Part shown: in pieces, positions 35,360-47,424 of the stretch | Layout: the number at the start of each line of letters is the position of its first letter | Position numbering within the stretch: the first letter of the stretch is position 1 | Assembly (NCBI GenBank): GCA_018417955.1 | Contig: JACTVC010000002.1 | Coordinates: 3,782,001 to 3,846,000, forward strand | Direction: 5' to 3' | Length of the DNA stretch: 64,000 nucleotides | Source of the DNA: Laccaria trichodermophora | Lineage: Eukaryota > Basidiomycota > Agaricomycetes > Agaricales > Hydnangiaceae | Position numbers and translations under genes: made by a program | The notes under the pieces: model-generated | What the model was told of the DNA's origin: nothing | The model's input: only the letters and a program-made list of their open reading frames with translations | The model's database searches: none

Positions 35360-37931
35360 TTATTCTCCCTCCTTTCCTCCTCCAAACATGTACTTGCGGA
35401 ACCTCTTCCGCAATTTTCCATGAGAACTATCTCCCAACCGACGAGCAAGTCTAACCCACGACCCGATCGTTAAATCAGCCATTCCATACGGTGCATACTT
35501 GCTCTTGCTTATCGTCGCGTTTTGAAGTGGTGCTGGCAGGTGCTTCAAAGGAATTGGATATTGGAAATCATCTTCCAATCCTTGACGTGGGTGCAGATCG
35601 GCGACAGAGTATGTCACGTACTCCAGCTCAAAATGCGGTGGGTGATTTTTGTCGGCGTCTTTGATGCTTGGAAGATAGTACTGCAGCAAAGTTAATTAGT
35701 GGCGGTCCCTTGCAATTTATCGGAAAATGAACCTGGGCGAAACCTAGGGGTGTCCATCGTTGATTACTCCTAGATGGCGAGTCCGGATCCGAGTGCCAAG
35801 GATCATTCAAATGGCAGATCCACGTCTTCTGGTGCTCCTCTATTTGACAATGGGTTGTTTTGTTACCCTTGTCTCCTCGATCATGTCCGTGCTTGCGCTT
35901 CTTTTTCTTCAATGCACCCAGCAATTCATGCTGAGCATTCCTAGAGATGTTGTATGTAAAGATCCGAAAGCTTGGGAGGTATGGATTAGGCACTACGGAT
36001 GGTGCCACGTTCACCGCCGCGTATTCATCCATGACTATATTTGAAGATTTAGGCAGCGAGGAAAAGTCATTTAGGAGCGTTTCATAGAGTCCGACACCCT
36101 TCGTAAATTTGAATTTTGTTTTCGGTACGAGATCAACGGCTTCAAGAAAAAAGAACTGTGAATCATCACTTGATGTCGAGGCAAGGATGGGCCAGAAAAC
36201 GCACGTGGTCGGCATTCATGTGCTGACCCAACTACTCAGCACACTGAACAGACAAGAAGTGAAGCACATACCCCGTACAAATGTCCGAGGATAGTGTCTT
36301 GGAATCTTAGCGCCAATTCAGCGTATCGAACGTACTGCACACGTCGCTCAACAAGAATTGCAAAAAGTAGCGTTTGGTACGTACACATTCGGAAAAGTAG
36401 TTTCCTGGGGAAGGGGGGACGTGGCCTATGACTTGCGTTAAAAAATGGACAATGATGGGAAGGAACAGATCTCACCTGATAACCATACCTAACAAAACGA
36501 TCATGAGTGAAATGACAAAACTTGAATGCTATTGAGCAAAGTTTACCTGTATCCCCCGTTCACGGTACATTTTCAATTGAACTTCAAGCCAGTCAAGTTG
36601 AAGATTTCCAGGATCATCCCGTGCAGTGTATACACAACCAGAAACGACTGTGCATGTATCAGCGGGAGAACATGACATCGCATACATCCACGTGCCTTTG
36701 TTAGAATCATAGAAATACATCGTGTTAAGGCTTATGACAGCCAATTCGTCGGGGACGACCTCGACGGTATAGTAAGCGCCTCGTTGAAAGACTTGCAGGT
36801 AAGGAAAGGGGATGAAATGGCTCCAAATACTTGGCAGAGTTAGCTGAACTCCGAGCAGACATGCATAACGTGACATACGAGGCATATTCGTTCGTAATGC
36901 TGTTGGGACCTATTTTAATCACCTTGAGCATTGCGAAAACTGAACAGCATATAATCCACACTCGCCTGGTGTTAAGATATTCTTATCGTAAAAGAATCTC
37001 GTTTAATACCGCAATGATGGGTACTGATATAGACACAGCGTACATGAGCTGGGTGTTCCGTTTAAGCGGCTTGGAAGTCGAAAAGAATGCATGCCAACAT
37101 ACGCCAAACGTCATTATTACCTGGAGGCCGACGGAATGTTACCCAACAGTCGATGAGTTGCTTGAATGAACGCACCCAGACTTGGAATCACCGGAATGCC
37201 ACGATGTAAAAAAATCTTCTTCATCCTCTCAGCAACCGACCTGTTTAAAGTGTAAATCTCGCTGGGAGTACGCGGTATCTTTCGGTCGTTGTCGTGTCTG
37301 GAGCGCAACCTTTCAGAATATGTGAACAGCGAGATGTTTCGCATGTACCTGGCATTATCTCCAGTCCCTGCAGTCAAATGAGTAAGAATGATCCAACGAG
37401 CAAAGGGGGTGCGAACAGATCACAAAGTCAATCTCAGAAGCCCAATTCTCTTCGATGAAATCAAGCGTGTAATTCGTGAGCCTAAATGGCGCGTCGCATT
37501 CTCTGTAGCAGTTCACGCCATATAGAGGTAATAACATGAAGGATCGGGGACTGACGAGTAAGGTGTTCCGTAGTATCCAGCTTTGTCGCTTTTCTTCTTT
37601 GGCCGTTTCCTGTGGCATGCTTTGGATTGAGAAGTTCCAGGTGTATAGTATGGATCCGGATGGATATCTGTTATATGCAGAAACCTTCCGTGCAGCGTCC
37701 TCGGCTCTTTTATTTCTATTAGCGAGAACGCCGGTTTTATTTCATTTCGGGATACATACTATGTTTATGTAGGTCCAACGGAACCTGGATCGAGGAAGGA
37801 TAAGCAGAATCAATATACAGGCTCAAGGCGAGCAGGAACACTTTAAGCGCGAGCATTGAGCGCTGAGCCACGATGAGCGCAGGATAAGCGAGTACTCCAA
37901 AAAACGCACGTTTGTTGCGGACCATTCGCAT
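35360..37931 (-). CDS. PPN1: Vacuolar endopolyphosphatase (Ppn1-like)
   Basis: Cuts long inorganic polyphosphate chains in the vacuole. From ATG 37931, a basic N-terminus and one membrane helix (SMLALKVFLLALSLYI) predict a type II membrane protein. The calcineurin-like domain follows in small exons: GRFLHITDIHPDPYYTPG (DxH), KACHRKRPKKKSDKAGYYGT, ENWASEIDFVIC, GDNARH, then IPVIPSLGNNDVW (GNND). GAYYTVEVVPDELAVISLNT and GHVPPSPGNYF (GHxP) complete the domain. The C-terminal half has NVAPSVVPNPYLPSFRIFTY, a Lys-rich insert and YPIPLKHLPAPLQNATISKS, a fungal Ppn1 hallmark, and ends FRKYMFGGG. All metal-ligand motifs are present and frames join across about nine introns. Confidence 0.9.
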
Positions 37932-38237
37932 CTGGCGTCCAAATTTAAAAACTCAGATTGACTTTCAGACAAAGATTGAACATGAATCATGAATGACTGA
38001 AAAATAGTACAAGGCATTATTTACATAAACTACAATGGAGAACAAGAACAATAAGTTAACGGAACGGCGGATACCAAGAAAAGTTCAAGTGGTTGTGATG
38101 GTATGCGTGTTGCAGTCAGCGTCATGATTTACGTTGTCATCGGTGGGGTGGTGCAGGGCCAGTAAGATCTGGAGATTATCACCGGTGTTGAGGACATTCC
38201 GAATAGAATCTTCTGCACGGTGGCATATCTGAAGTGA

Positions 38238-38678
38238 TCAATTCAGATGACATCGTCTTGTTAGAAGCAAGTGGCGCACCCTGCTGTAGCCACCAGGCTG
38301 TAGGGTGGAGCGACTTTTTGCAATGGCATTGTGGATAGCGTCATACGAATATCTTCGCCTAGAAAAGAGAAGAGAATATCAGGAAGAGAGCAAGTATTGA
38401 ACGAGTGGAGACGCGTACAAAATGTTCTCCAACTCGGACCTTGTACGGGGTAAGAGATACAGATCTGCACCAGTGAGGTAACGGTCGAAAGCGCGGTAAG
38501 AGGCACATCCAGAGATGAGTGCTTCATCAACGGATGGTTTGTCTGTCTGCCAAGTGAAATAATTCTCCCTGTGGTACGAGAGTGAGCAAAATGGTGACTC
38601 GTTGAAAGAAAGAAAAAAGTACATAAGATGGTTATGAGCAGTGGCTTCCAGCGTGTTGGGGGCGAGAAATTTATCCAT
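38238..38678 (-). CDS. Small conserved-looking protein, unknown function
   Basis: Three exons with clean GT-AG borders give about 109 residues. ATG at 38678 opens MDKFLAPNTLEATAHNHLME, followed by NYFTWQTDKPSVDEALISGC, ASYRAFDRYLTGADLYLLPR and a short basic tail ending at 38238. The fold and family are not recognised. The splice pattern and divergent arrangement with acetoacetyl-CoA synthetase (about 260 bp between starts) support a real gene. An extra open stretch at 38770-38874 could be an upstream exon but overlaps the shared promoter. Confidence 0.45.
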
Positions 38679-38938
38679 GGTTGAAGGAGAAGAGTGAAGA
38701 AGGGTAATTTATAGGCAAAGGTAGACGCTGGTGGTAGTGGCAAATGGGAGAACAAACGTGAAGAGAGATGCTTACGACTGCTTTGCTTATGTATTGGTCC
38801 TTGACTTGGTTGTAAAGAATTATTTCCCCATCATTGATCGAAGCATCCAGATTGCAGATTGTGCCTAACCCCACTGCTACTTATAGAAAAATCCAGGGAA
38901 ACCCTTCAAACGTGCGCACCCGTTGTCGGTCTCCTACT

Positions 38939-41696
38939 ATGTCCGCTTTATACAATCCTAAAAATCCACAAGAAACGGCTACTTTTCGTTTTCTCGCTCG
39001 CGTTAATTCTCTCTATGGTCTTAATTTGCTCACATACCACGACCTCTATACATGGTCCACAACGCATATAGACAAGTTCTGGTCCGCAGTCTGGGTCGAG
39101 ACAGGTGTCATTGGCCACAAAGGTGCTCACATCGTCGACAATGACGCCCTCCCTTCGGACAACCCTCCATGGTGCGTCTACTTGCCGCTGCTGCGTCACC
39201 CAACAATTGACTTCGTACCCTTACAGGTTCTCTGACGCTCGCGTTAATTGGGCCGAAAACATGCTCTGGTGTCGTTCTGCCGAAAAGACTGCCCTTATAG
39301 AAGCTAGTACGCGATTCTCTTGAACAATTTTGTCAACAGTTTCCAAGTTATTCTGTGAAGCCGAACCGACGCCAGAATTCCCTGTCCCCCAGCTCCGGAC
39401 TACCTCCTACGCCGAGTTGTATTCGCTTGTCGCCGACCTCGTATCAGCCATGCTTCATTACGGTCTCAAGCCAGGAGATCGCGTCGCGTCCTATTCATCT
39501 AATTGCATCGTGCGTGTTTTGTCCAACTCGGTTGGGTTGTCTTCTCTAAAATGTCTCCTTCAGGAAAATGTCGCTGCCTGCCTGGCAACCACCACCATTG
39601 GCGGCATCTGGGTGAGCACCGCTGCAGATTTTGGACCAGAAGGAGTGCTGGAGCGGTACGTCGACATCACCATCTCAGAGTCTTTTCTGACACATTACGC
39701 AGTCTGGACCAAGTTCAACCGACTTTCCTGTTCGCTGTAGATGCCGTCGTGTATTAGAAGCCCCTCTTTCAACTCTTTTATCCTCATGCATTATTTTCAA
39801 GGTACAACCATAAAGTTCACCAACATTTGCCCAAGGTCTCTACCTTGCTTTCCGGTTTGGCGTTGAAATCTCCCAAGGTCATCATAATCCATGCCATCCC
39901 TCACGCCGAGGATCGTAGTCAATGGCAAGAAGAGTGGCTCGGTTGGAATGATTTCCTTGAACAAGGCAGAAAACTTCAGCTGGGTCGAACAGCAGACGGA
40001 GAAGTCAAATGGAATAGGCTCCAATTTGATGCTCCTCTCTGGATACTTTTCAGCAGTGGAACAACTGGATGCCCAAAGTCTGTGCCTCAGTCGTGGTATC
40101 TCGCTTCGCAGTTGACACATCATACAGACCCATCGTACATCGAGCTGGTGGAATGCTCCTCCAATCCAAGAAAGAATTTGCGATTTGTGGCGACCTTTGT
40201 CCTGATGACGTGTTTTTCTATTACACGACGACGTTTGTACCAACTCTGCACCCAACCATTGCCGCCACCAACTTACCTTCAATTTTAGAGGATGGATGAT
40301 GTGGAACTTTCTTGTCAGTGGCCTCACGATTGGCTGCACGCTCGTCCTCTACGACGGTAGCCCTTTGCGAGATGCGAGCTTGCTTTGGCGCCTTTCTGAT
40401 GACCTCGGTGTAACCATCTTCGGCACCAGTGCCAAATATTTGGATCAGCTTTCGGTATTACTCCACTTTTGATTGAGAGCCCTTCAAAACCAAATGGTTT
40501 GCATTCTAGAAACGCTATCAACCGCGGAGCCATCATAGGTTGGGTACGTTACGACAGGTTTACTCCACTGGTTCTCCCCTTGCGCCTCCGCTTTTCGACT
40601 ATGTGTATGAACATATTAAACCTAACATCATTCTGGGTTCCATTACTGGTAAGCCAATCATCGGTTTTATTCGGGTATTCTAATTCTAGTACAGGGGGAA
40701 CTGACATCTGTTCCTTATTTGCTGGCATGTCAACGGCACTTCCAGTGTATCGGGGAGAAATCCAGTGCCGCATGTTAGGAATGGCCATTGAGAGCTTCAC
40801 TCCGACTGGTTCAGTCAACCCACCTGACGAGCCCGGGGAGTTGGTCTGCCTTCGTCCGTTCCCGTGCATGCCCATCGGGTTCTGGCCATTACCCAATTAT
40901 GGCTCTGAGAGTGACGTCAGCGCAGCGGAGAAACGCTTTCACGACTCATATTTTGCAGAGTTCAAGGGTACCTGGTGTGAGTCAGAGTCTTACTTAGCTT
41001 TTTCTTCCAATTGCTCAGCCCAGAAGACCACGGTGATCATGTTATCATCACACCTTCGAAATCTGGGAATGGAGGCGGTTTGATCATGCTAGGCCGCTCG
41101 GACGGGGTATTGTACGCCGTTTCATTTTCTGGCTGAGTCACGGCCGTTGACCCCATCCAGAAACCCAGGAGGAATCCGTTTTGGATCTTCGGAAATCTAT
41201 GATGTTCTGGACTTCGCCTTCTCAAAAAGTACAAGTGCACAGCATCTCCTCGACTTTTTGGCTGTCGGCCAGAAGATTGACAATGGGACCGATGAACGTG
41301 TCATCCTGTTCGTCAAGCTCTCTGCAGATGAACATTTATCACTAGATTTGGAGTCGAACATCAAGGCGGCGATACGAGAGCGGAGAAGCCCTCGGCATGT
41401 TCCATCCCGTGTGAGTGCTGCGCTCAGGTTGCCAAGGAGGGAGCCTGACAATGGATATGCAGATTATACAAGTGCCAGATATCCCATATACCCTCAATGG
41501 CAAGCGCGTGGAGGTGCTAGTGAAGAAGGTCAGAGTGCATTGCAGAATGTCGATTTTCTGCAAGTCTTACTTACATCTTGGCCAGATCGTCAACGGTGCC
41601 CCCGTTTCGAGCGTCAATCCCGCTACGCTGTCGAACCCAGAGTGCCTTTCATTTTATGCTAGCTTGGGTGAAGAATTGCGGAGGGAAGTGAGCTGA
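38939..41696 (+). CDS. AACS: Acetoacetyl-CoA synthetase
   Basis: ATP-dependent ligase making acetoacetyl-CoA in the cytosol, feeding sterol and lipid synthesis. ATG at 38939 (MSALYNPKNPQETATFRFLA). The acetyl-CoA synthetase N-terminal block WFSDARVNWAENMLW spans the first splice. Then come ATTTIGGIWVSTAADFGPEG, the AMP-binding P-loop WILFSSGTTGCPKP, IVHRAGGMLL, TTTGWMMWNFLVSG, YSTGSPLAPPLFDYVYEHI and GSITGGTDICSLF. Nearer the end are WYHGDHVIITPSK and NPGGIRFGSSEIYDVL, and the terminal KK of VPDIPYTLNGKRVEVLVKK is the likely catalytic Lys region. About 12 introns; one is only 33 nt (39307-39339). All joins keep frame, about 660-680 residues, full length for the family. Confidence 0.92.
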
Positions 41697-41958
41697 ATCT
41701 ATTTGTAATTACTGGTCCTTGAGGACCACCTATGTAAGGACAACTTGAGGATTGGAATTTGATTGGAATGATGTTATATATAGCGAAGCCGGTGATCCGG
41801 TAAGTTAGTGGCTGTGGTAGGTTAGCCTCATGTCGTTTTGACTGGCCTGCCCTTCGCAGCCCCATCGCTGTGAGGATAAACGTTATTCACGCCTGCCCTG
41901 TCGTACGACTGCCCTACTTCATGTTAGCCTCGTGCTGTTAATTTGCTTCGTCCTTATC

Positions 41959-43190
41959 ATGTCGCCCTCGACGAACAATGTTCGGTCTCGCCAAACGCAA
42001 CCTGCACCTAGATCTCGAATGTCTGCCTTGTTCAACACAATCAGAGCCTCCATATATGGTTTGCTAGACCGTCTTTTCCTCAGTCTTCCGCTAATCGATT
42101 TCTTCATCCAGGCTCGGTTCTTCTATTTACTGTCATCTGCCTAGCGATGGCAGGCCATTTTCAGACCGTGTTGGCCGCCTCCGATCTCAGTGAGGACATG
42201 AGGATTTTCCTTGGCCTGATATTCTGCTAACTGAGCCCCCAAAGCCCGTTTCGTCCCTTTTGCAATCTTCGTTTGTTCGGCCAGCCTTTTTATTTTCGCG
42301 GTGCTGTGAGCCATCCTCTAGGTCAACGAGGCGAAGCAGATTTCTCATATGTTCATTTTCAGTATATCTTTCAGCGTATTTTTGCGGGGAAGGAATCCTA
42401 TCTCAACAAGAATTGAGCTTGCAAGTTTGGGGCTGGCGGGTGTTTTCTGGCTTGGTAGGCCCTCTTGAATCACACCTCAGGATCAGTGGTCGACGATTAA
42501 ACGTTTTTCCAGTGCTAGGTGTATACCTGACGACTTCAGAGTCCCAATCAGCGGACGTTGAGTGTTTTGCGTCATCTGATGCTACTCAACCTCTCAGTGA
42601 TGAGGCGGCGAGTTGTGAGTGCTCCACCACTAGCTGATTCGACCATAGACTAACTTCCCACAGTCCATACCGACCAGTATCAAGCGATGTATCGGGTCTT
42701 GAACTCATTTTCCTTGATCAACGCTGTCTTGAGTGCGATTGCTGTTTTGTTGAACTCGACGTCTTTTCTAACAATCTACCTTACGACAGTTCTTTTCTCC
42801 TGCTTGACACTCTTGTTTTTGGCCGCGAGACGGCATAGGAATGGCGATGAACATATGTGGCATGGTCCAGTAACATCCTGCGCTTGGTTCAATGATTATG
42901 GAAATGAGAAGCGGGCCACACAGGGGAGGACGGGGAAATCCAATCTTCTTCCCCTCACGACCGGAGAATATACGGAAAAGCGGGTCCGGAGTGCTAGGCG
43001 GGGGAATTCGACAAGATACCAGCATAACCCAAGAAATCCCAATCTTCCGCCAAAGCCATACCCAACTGCTACCCCCGATAACAACCAGAGGCGAGGTAAT
43101 GGAAACACGTCACCTCGGAGCAACGAATCGCACGAGTTTGAGAACGGGGGTATGAACAACCCCTACAGGACTGCACGGAGAACACGTTGA
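41959..43190 (+). CDS. MARVEL-like four-helix membrane protein A
   Basis: Starts MSPSTNNVRSRQTQPAPRSR and has several short exons: membrane helix 1 (GSVLLFTVICLAMAGHFQTV), helix 2 (FVPFAIFVCSASLFIFAVL), helix 3 (ELASLGLAGVFWLG) after the loop RGRNPISTRI, and helix 4 (LINAVLSAIAVLLN plus the next 20 residues). The helix-3 preceding motif RxxPISTRIELxxLGLAGVFWL is common in fungal MARVEL-domain proteins. A Cys-containing extracellular loop lies before helix 4, and the C-terminal tail is basic, Asn/Pro/Arg-rich. Function unknown; such proteins sit in the plasma membrane or secretory vesicles. It is followed head to tail by a second MARVEL gene. Confidence 0.68.
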
Positions 43191-43463
43191 TGCGTAACGA
43201 CTTTTACGATGCCGGGTATGTAGAAGGAAACACGTTGTATCATCTCTTGTATTATTTTCGAGCCTTGAGGCTGGAGGCTTGTACTGTTTATTTACATTGG
43301 GCGCTACACTAGCACTTTTGCTTAGTGCTCTAAATTGAGGCGTGTATGAACAACACACATACATTGACGGGTTTATAACCGTCACCACGAGGACAAGATA
43401 CCAATACCCTTTCAATACTTATCTCTCCCTGGGTCCCCTTACGATTGCGACTAACGAAAAACG

Positions 43464-44589
43464 ATGACTGTTAAATTTGGAAACAACCGACTAGCCTTTT
43501 ACCGTACGTGTGTTGCACGACGCGCTTCATCGATGCCGAAATAACAAACCATCTCATCCCACTTCACTCTCAGTTGTTGTCTTCGTGTTATCAGGTGCCT
43601 ATTTATCAAGATGTTACGGTTTAATTCGACTAATGCACTGTAGGCACCGTTCTTGGCCTTGCTGCCAACTTTGCCTCCATCTTCTTGCCAAAACTTCATC
43701 GTACGTGCACTTCAACAAATTCCGTGTCATCCCGAACCGACAACTCTTGTTGCAAGATGACTTCACGATTTTTGCCCTCATCGTGCCCGCCCTTACCATC
43801 TTCATCTTTCTTTTAAGGTGAGTGTGGTTGCCCTCGGAGGTCTCCCCCCCTTCTGAATCCATTCCAAGTTTGCAATGGGCACAACCTCGGACGGAAGCGC
43901 TTGTTTACTTTATTCTCGGGACCATGTGGTTGGGTGCGTCCTTCCTTCTCCATTTTATTTTCGACGGTGTCTAATCCAAGCTGAAGCAATGGGCGCATGG
44001 TCAACGTGAGCGCATTTACCTTCTCTTTAACTGTGTATGGTGGCTGAACCACTTCGAAGGGATATCATTGGCAACGTACAATGCGATGGATTGGCGGGCC
44101 AGCGGACAGCTGCCAAGAATGGTGATAGTAAGTTCGCTAGCTCGCCCTCCATATCATGTAATGAACTCATTGGTGCAGCCTCTGCACGAGGATTTTGTTA
44201 CGAAATGAAAGTTACACAGGCATTCTCTTGGGCATTGTTCGCAATGTTCGTTATTGCCTTTTACATTCTTATGCAACTTGTCCACCACGCCGAACGAATG
44301 GGCCGTCATTTCATATGGCAGGAGCCAATCCGAGGTCTGTTTTGTTCTTTTACCGCAACTCGTAGAATTTACCCTTCCATTAGAGCTACCTTGGTTCGGT
44401 GAAATGCCTGGATATTACAATACCCGTACTGGAGGCACGATGCAGTACCCTGCATCCGCAGGTTTTGCTCCTGGTTATCAATATCCCATGTCGGCGGTGC
44501 CGATGCAAACCCCAGGGCACTCTCTTATCATCCAGCCAGGAATGAATGGTCAACCGGCGACTGTCACTCAAGTACCCATGTCCGCATGA
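43464..44589 (+). CDS. MARVEL-domain membrane protein B
   Basis: ATG at 43464 (MTVKFGNNRLAFY). Six or so exons give TVLGLAANFASIFLPKLHH, DDFTIFALIVPALTIFIFLL, FILGTMWL..MGAWST, DIIGNVQCDGLAGQRTAAKN, GFCYEMKVTQAFSWALFAMF and VIAFYILMQLVHHAERMGRH. The tail is WQEPIRELPWFGEMPGYYNT followed by Pro/Gln-rich sequence to the stop. Four membrane helices and a Cys-containing loop between helices 3 and 4 fit MARVEL proteins. The exon at about 43655-43690 was placed by homology with similar basidiomycete proteins, so the 5' structure is less sure. It probably arose with gene A as a divergent tandem pair. Confidence 0.68.
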
Positions 44590-45529
44590 TGACCAACAGG
44601 ACGAAGAAAAGGGTGCTGCAAACACCCCGTTTAGAACCCCTACGTGCTTTTTTACCTTCAGCAATTGATATGACCTCGTGTAACACACATGCATTTACCT
44701 CATGTACTCTGGCAGTCCTCAAATAGACAACTTTTTTATCGTGAAGAGTTTCTTCCCATCTATCTTTGCTATGCCGTTGTTTCGCGATCGTCCTGTCAGA
44801 TCCATTAGCGCAGGTGACTCGGATCTCTTTGAAACCATTGCATTGGACTAACCCAGGCAGCCGCGCTTGCAATATTTATTGGCCATTACATGACGAAGTT
44901 GATATCCTCCTCTCGTACGCGTCTTGACTAGTCAGACTTAGTGACGAATTCGAACTGGCCTGCTGCCCTCAGATGCCTTTCACTTGACACAAACCTCTAT
45001 TGCAGTCGTTTCTATCGCACTGCTCGTGGTCATGTATAATGTCTACACCCGCACCACCAGTCTCTAGTTTGACGACTATTCGCCAGGATTACCATGCACC
45101 ATAGAATGGAAGGGCAGTTGCTGACTCAAACACAAGAAGAAGCGGTCCTGATCGGAGGGTTTGTGTTACTCTGGATAGGTGAGCAGATAATCAACGGGGG
45201 AAAGCACCGATTTCAATTTTTTTTAACAGCCGTGCTCGTCGCATGGCGCGCTTTTACAACCAAAGACGTCGGGGGTAGACAGACTTTAGCGGAAATGCCT
45301 TCTCCTTGTTCAAGCGATGTCGGGTACTGTATTGTGGAGGAGTACTATTATTGAATCACCGGGTAACTCCGAATCTCATAAACACTTGCATTCGCCCAGC
45401 TTGGGTACCCTGCGCTTCACCCGACTCCTCTCATCTCCATAGTTGAACAATCGTTATGATAAGTGCTGTGCCTTCAAAGCCAAGATTATGCGATCTAATG
45501 TTGTTGTGTAATCTACGCCAATCCCAGCA
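44590..45529. other. Stretch with possible membrane-protein remnant, no firm gene
   Basis: Plus-strand frames at about 44970-45060 (TSIAVVSIALLVVMYNVYTR) and 45094-45354 (EEAVLIGGFVLLWIGE) look like single membrane helices with intron-like breaks. They may be leftovers of a third MARVEL-type gene, but I cannot assemble an open reading frame. The 5' end of the UBC8 gene may lie in the last 100 bp. Confidence 0.35.
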
Positions 45530-46334
45530 AACGTCGTATTGAAACGGACGTGATGAAGATGCAAGAGGCTCCCTGTGAATCTCCGCCGTCCTTTTCGCTC
45601 ACTTTTGCTCATTTAGGTTGATGTCAGACTACGAGGTCTCCCTCGTCAACGACAGCATGCAGGATTTCTATGTCCGCTTTTATGGTCCAGCGGAAAGTCA
45701 GTCACCTATTTCCAACAAACATGTTCTCTACCTGACCTTGTGTTCCCTTTTGTTAGCACCGTTCGCTGGTGGTGTGTGGAAGATTCATGTTGAACTTCCG
45801 GATCAATACCCCTTCAAATCACCTAGTATCGGATTCTTGAACAAGATCTTTCATCCCAACATCGATGAGCTGTACGTAGTATTGCAATCTCGCAATCGTT
45901 GTTGATCAATCCACATGTCGGGTAGAAGCGGTTCTGTGTGTCTGGATGTCATCAATCAAACTTGGTCACCAATGTTTGGTGAAAGACGTTGTTCACTTTG
46001 TCCACAACTTTATGTGCTCACACGACAGAAACAGACATGATCAACATTTTCGAAGTTTTCTTGCCACAACTCTTGCGTTACCCCAATCCGAACGATCCTC
46101 TCAATGGGGAGGCTGCGACTCTTTTAATGCGTCACCCGAAAGAGTACGAATCGAAAGTGAAGGGTGTGTAGATCATTAAACCTCCTACTACTCCCGATTC
46201 TGAAGTCGCCAAATACAGAATACGTCCAGAGATACGCCACGAAGGAAGCAGCCGACGCGGCAACGGACGGAAATGACGACGAGGGTCAAGACGAAGAAAT
46301 GAGCGACATTGGCAGCATCAGCGAAGGCGAGTGA
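45530..46334 (+). CDS. UBC8: Ubiquitin-conjugating enzyme E2, Ubc8/UBE2H type
   Basis: Joined exons give [88 protein letters not shown] with the active-site Cys, [40 protein letters not shown] and an acidic tail ending GEDE-like [10 protein letters not shown]. This is the UBE2H/Ubc8 pattern; yeast Ubc8 works with the GID ligase in gluconeogenic enzyme turnover. The very first codons are not placed: no ATG lies in frame directly before SKRRIE, so a small 5' exon is expected upstream. The first visible intron seems to use a GC donor (AT|GCAAGA), unless a different border is used. Confidence 0.86.
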
Positions 46335-46619
46335 TCTAACATGCATTGGACTGCATCCTAGATCTTGGCATCGACCACTGGGTCGCCCTTCCCATATATT
46401 ATGATTGACATCGCATAATTCGTTACACGAGCTGACACATAGCTCGTCGACACCCCCGAGACGCCCCACCCACTACCCCATCTTTTCTCAGTATCGCCTA
46501 CCATTTTTGTTGGCTTGCCCTCAGGTTGGGATCGCATTCGTCACGCGTTGTATTACATTTTAGGATGAGATGATAACTGTTGTACTATGAAATTATAACT
46601 CCAAATACATGAGGAAGGC

Positions 46620-47399
46620 TCAGCTAGAATCTTGAGAGGGTATTGGTACGACCAAGTCGTCAACCTTCTTCTGTATCTCTGAAGCTGTCTAGATGGCGAA
46701 AAAAAAAGGTTAGTTGTGGGAACAAGGTGGGGGAAACAAACCAGACCTTCATGAGGACATCAATTTGAGTTTTAACACTGTCCATTGTGGAAAGTTTTAC
46801 CCTGCTCTCCTTCAAAAGATCTTCCTTTTCACGCATGAGATTTTTCTTCTTGAGATCAAGTCTAGGTGGAGTTGGTTACACCTGTATATCACGCGATGAG
46901 GCGGCATACCGCTGGCGTTCCGCGAGCTCAAAACTTAATCGGTTGAGCATGAGTTGATGCTCATCTGACAGGACCTCTTCTGTGCGTGCTTCTTCGGGGG
47001 CAAGACTTTGAAATTCTTCAAGAGTATATAGGGGCACGTCTTGGTAAATGGAACTGGCGACATACACAGTTCTTGGTCAAATGTCCTCTCTAACGGCAAC
47101 TCGACTTACGCGAACTGTCGACATTTCTCAATCTCTCTCTCGAGATGGCGTTTCTCGTACAGAAGGTTCTGCAGACCCAGGTGCGATTGATCCATTTCCA
47201 GCCTGGCCGCAGCCGTAGCTTCTTTGCGCTTACGAGTGGCGGTGTTGGCGGCACGGTTCAGAGACTTGAGACGGCCGATGAGGGCCATGGATCTGATTTG
47301 AAGGGCGGCTGCATCATGCTGGAGGGATGTAGAGGAGACAAGATCGCGCAATTTGTCGAGGACGTCGTCTGGACTGGGAGGGTCATCGTCTTTGAGCAT
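46620..47399 (-). CDS. THOC5: THO complex subunit 5-like protein (THOC5)
   Basis: THO/TREX couples transcription to mRNA export. ATG at 47399 (MLKDDDPPSPDDVLDKLRDL). Four exons: a helical stretch with EMDQSHLGLQNLLYEKRHLE and REIEKCRQFA, then SIYQDVPLYTLEEFQSLAPE, EHQLMLNRLSFELAERQR and LDLKKKNLMREKEDLLKESR, ending after a last intron with ASEIQKKVDDLVVPIPSQDS. The segment LxxLxYExxHLxxEIxKC followed by FxSxxPEEAR is the THOC5 signature. The protein is about 210 residues, matching the short fungal form without the C-terminal half of animal THOC5. Confidence 0.82.
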
Positions 47400-47418
47400 G
47401 GTGCATGACAGAATGTGA

Positions 47419-47424
47419 CACGTG
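47419..47424. promoter_or_regulatory. CACGTG box 20 bp before the THOC5 start
   Basis: Context GTGACACGTGACG. A near copy of the surrounding word (GTGCATGACAGAATGTGACA here; GTGCGTGACATAATGTCACA at about 47555) lies 150 bp away, between THOC5 and the transposase gene. Confidence 0.35.

Noticed and set aside
44590..45529. A third MARVEL gene
   Set aside because: Only isolated hydrophobic frames are seen; no start, splice chain or stop could be assembled.
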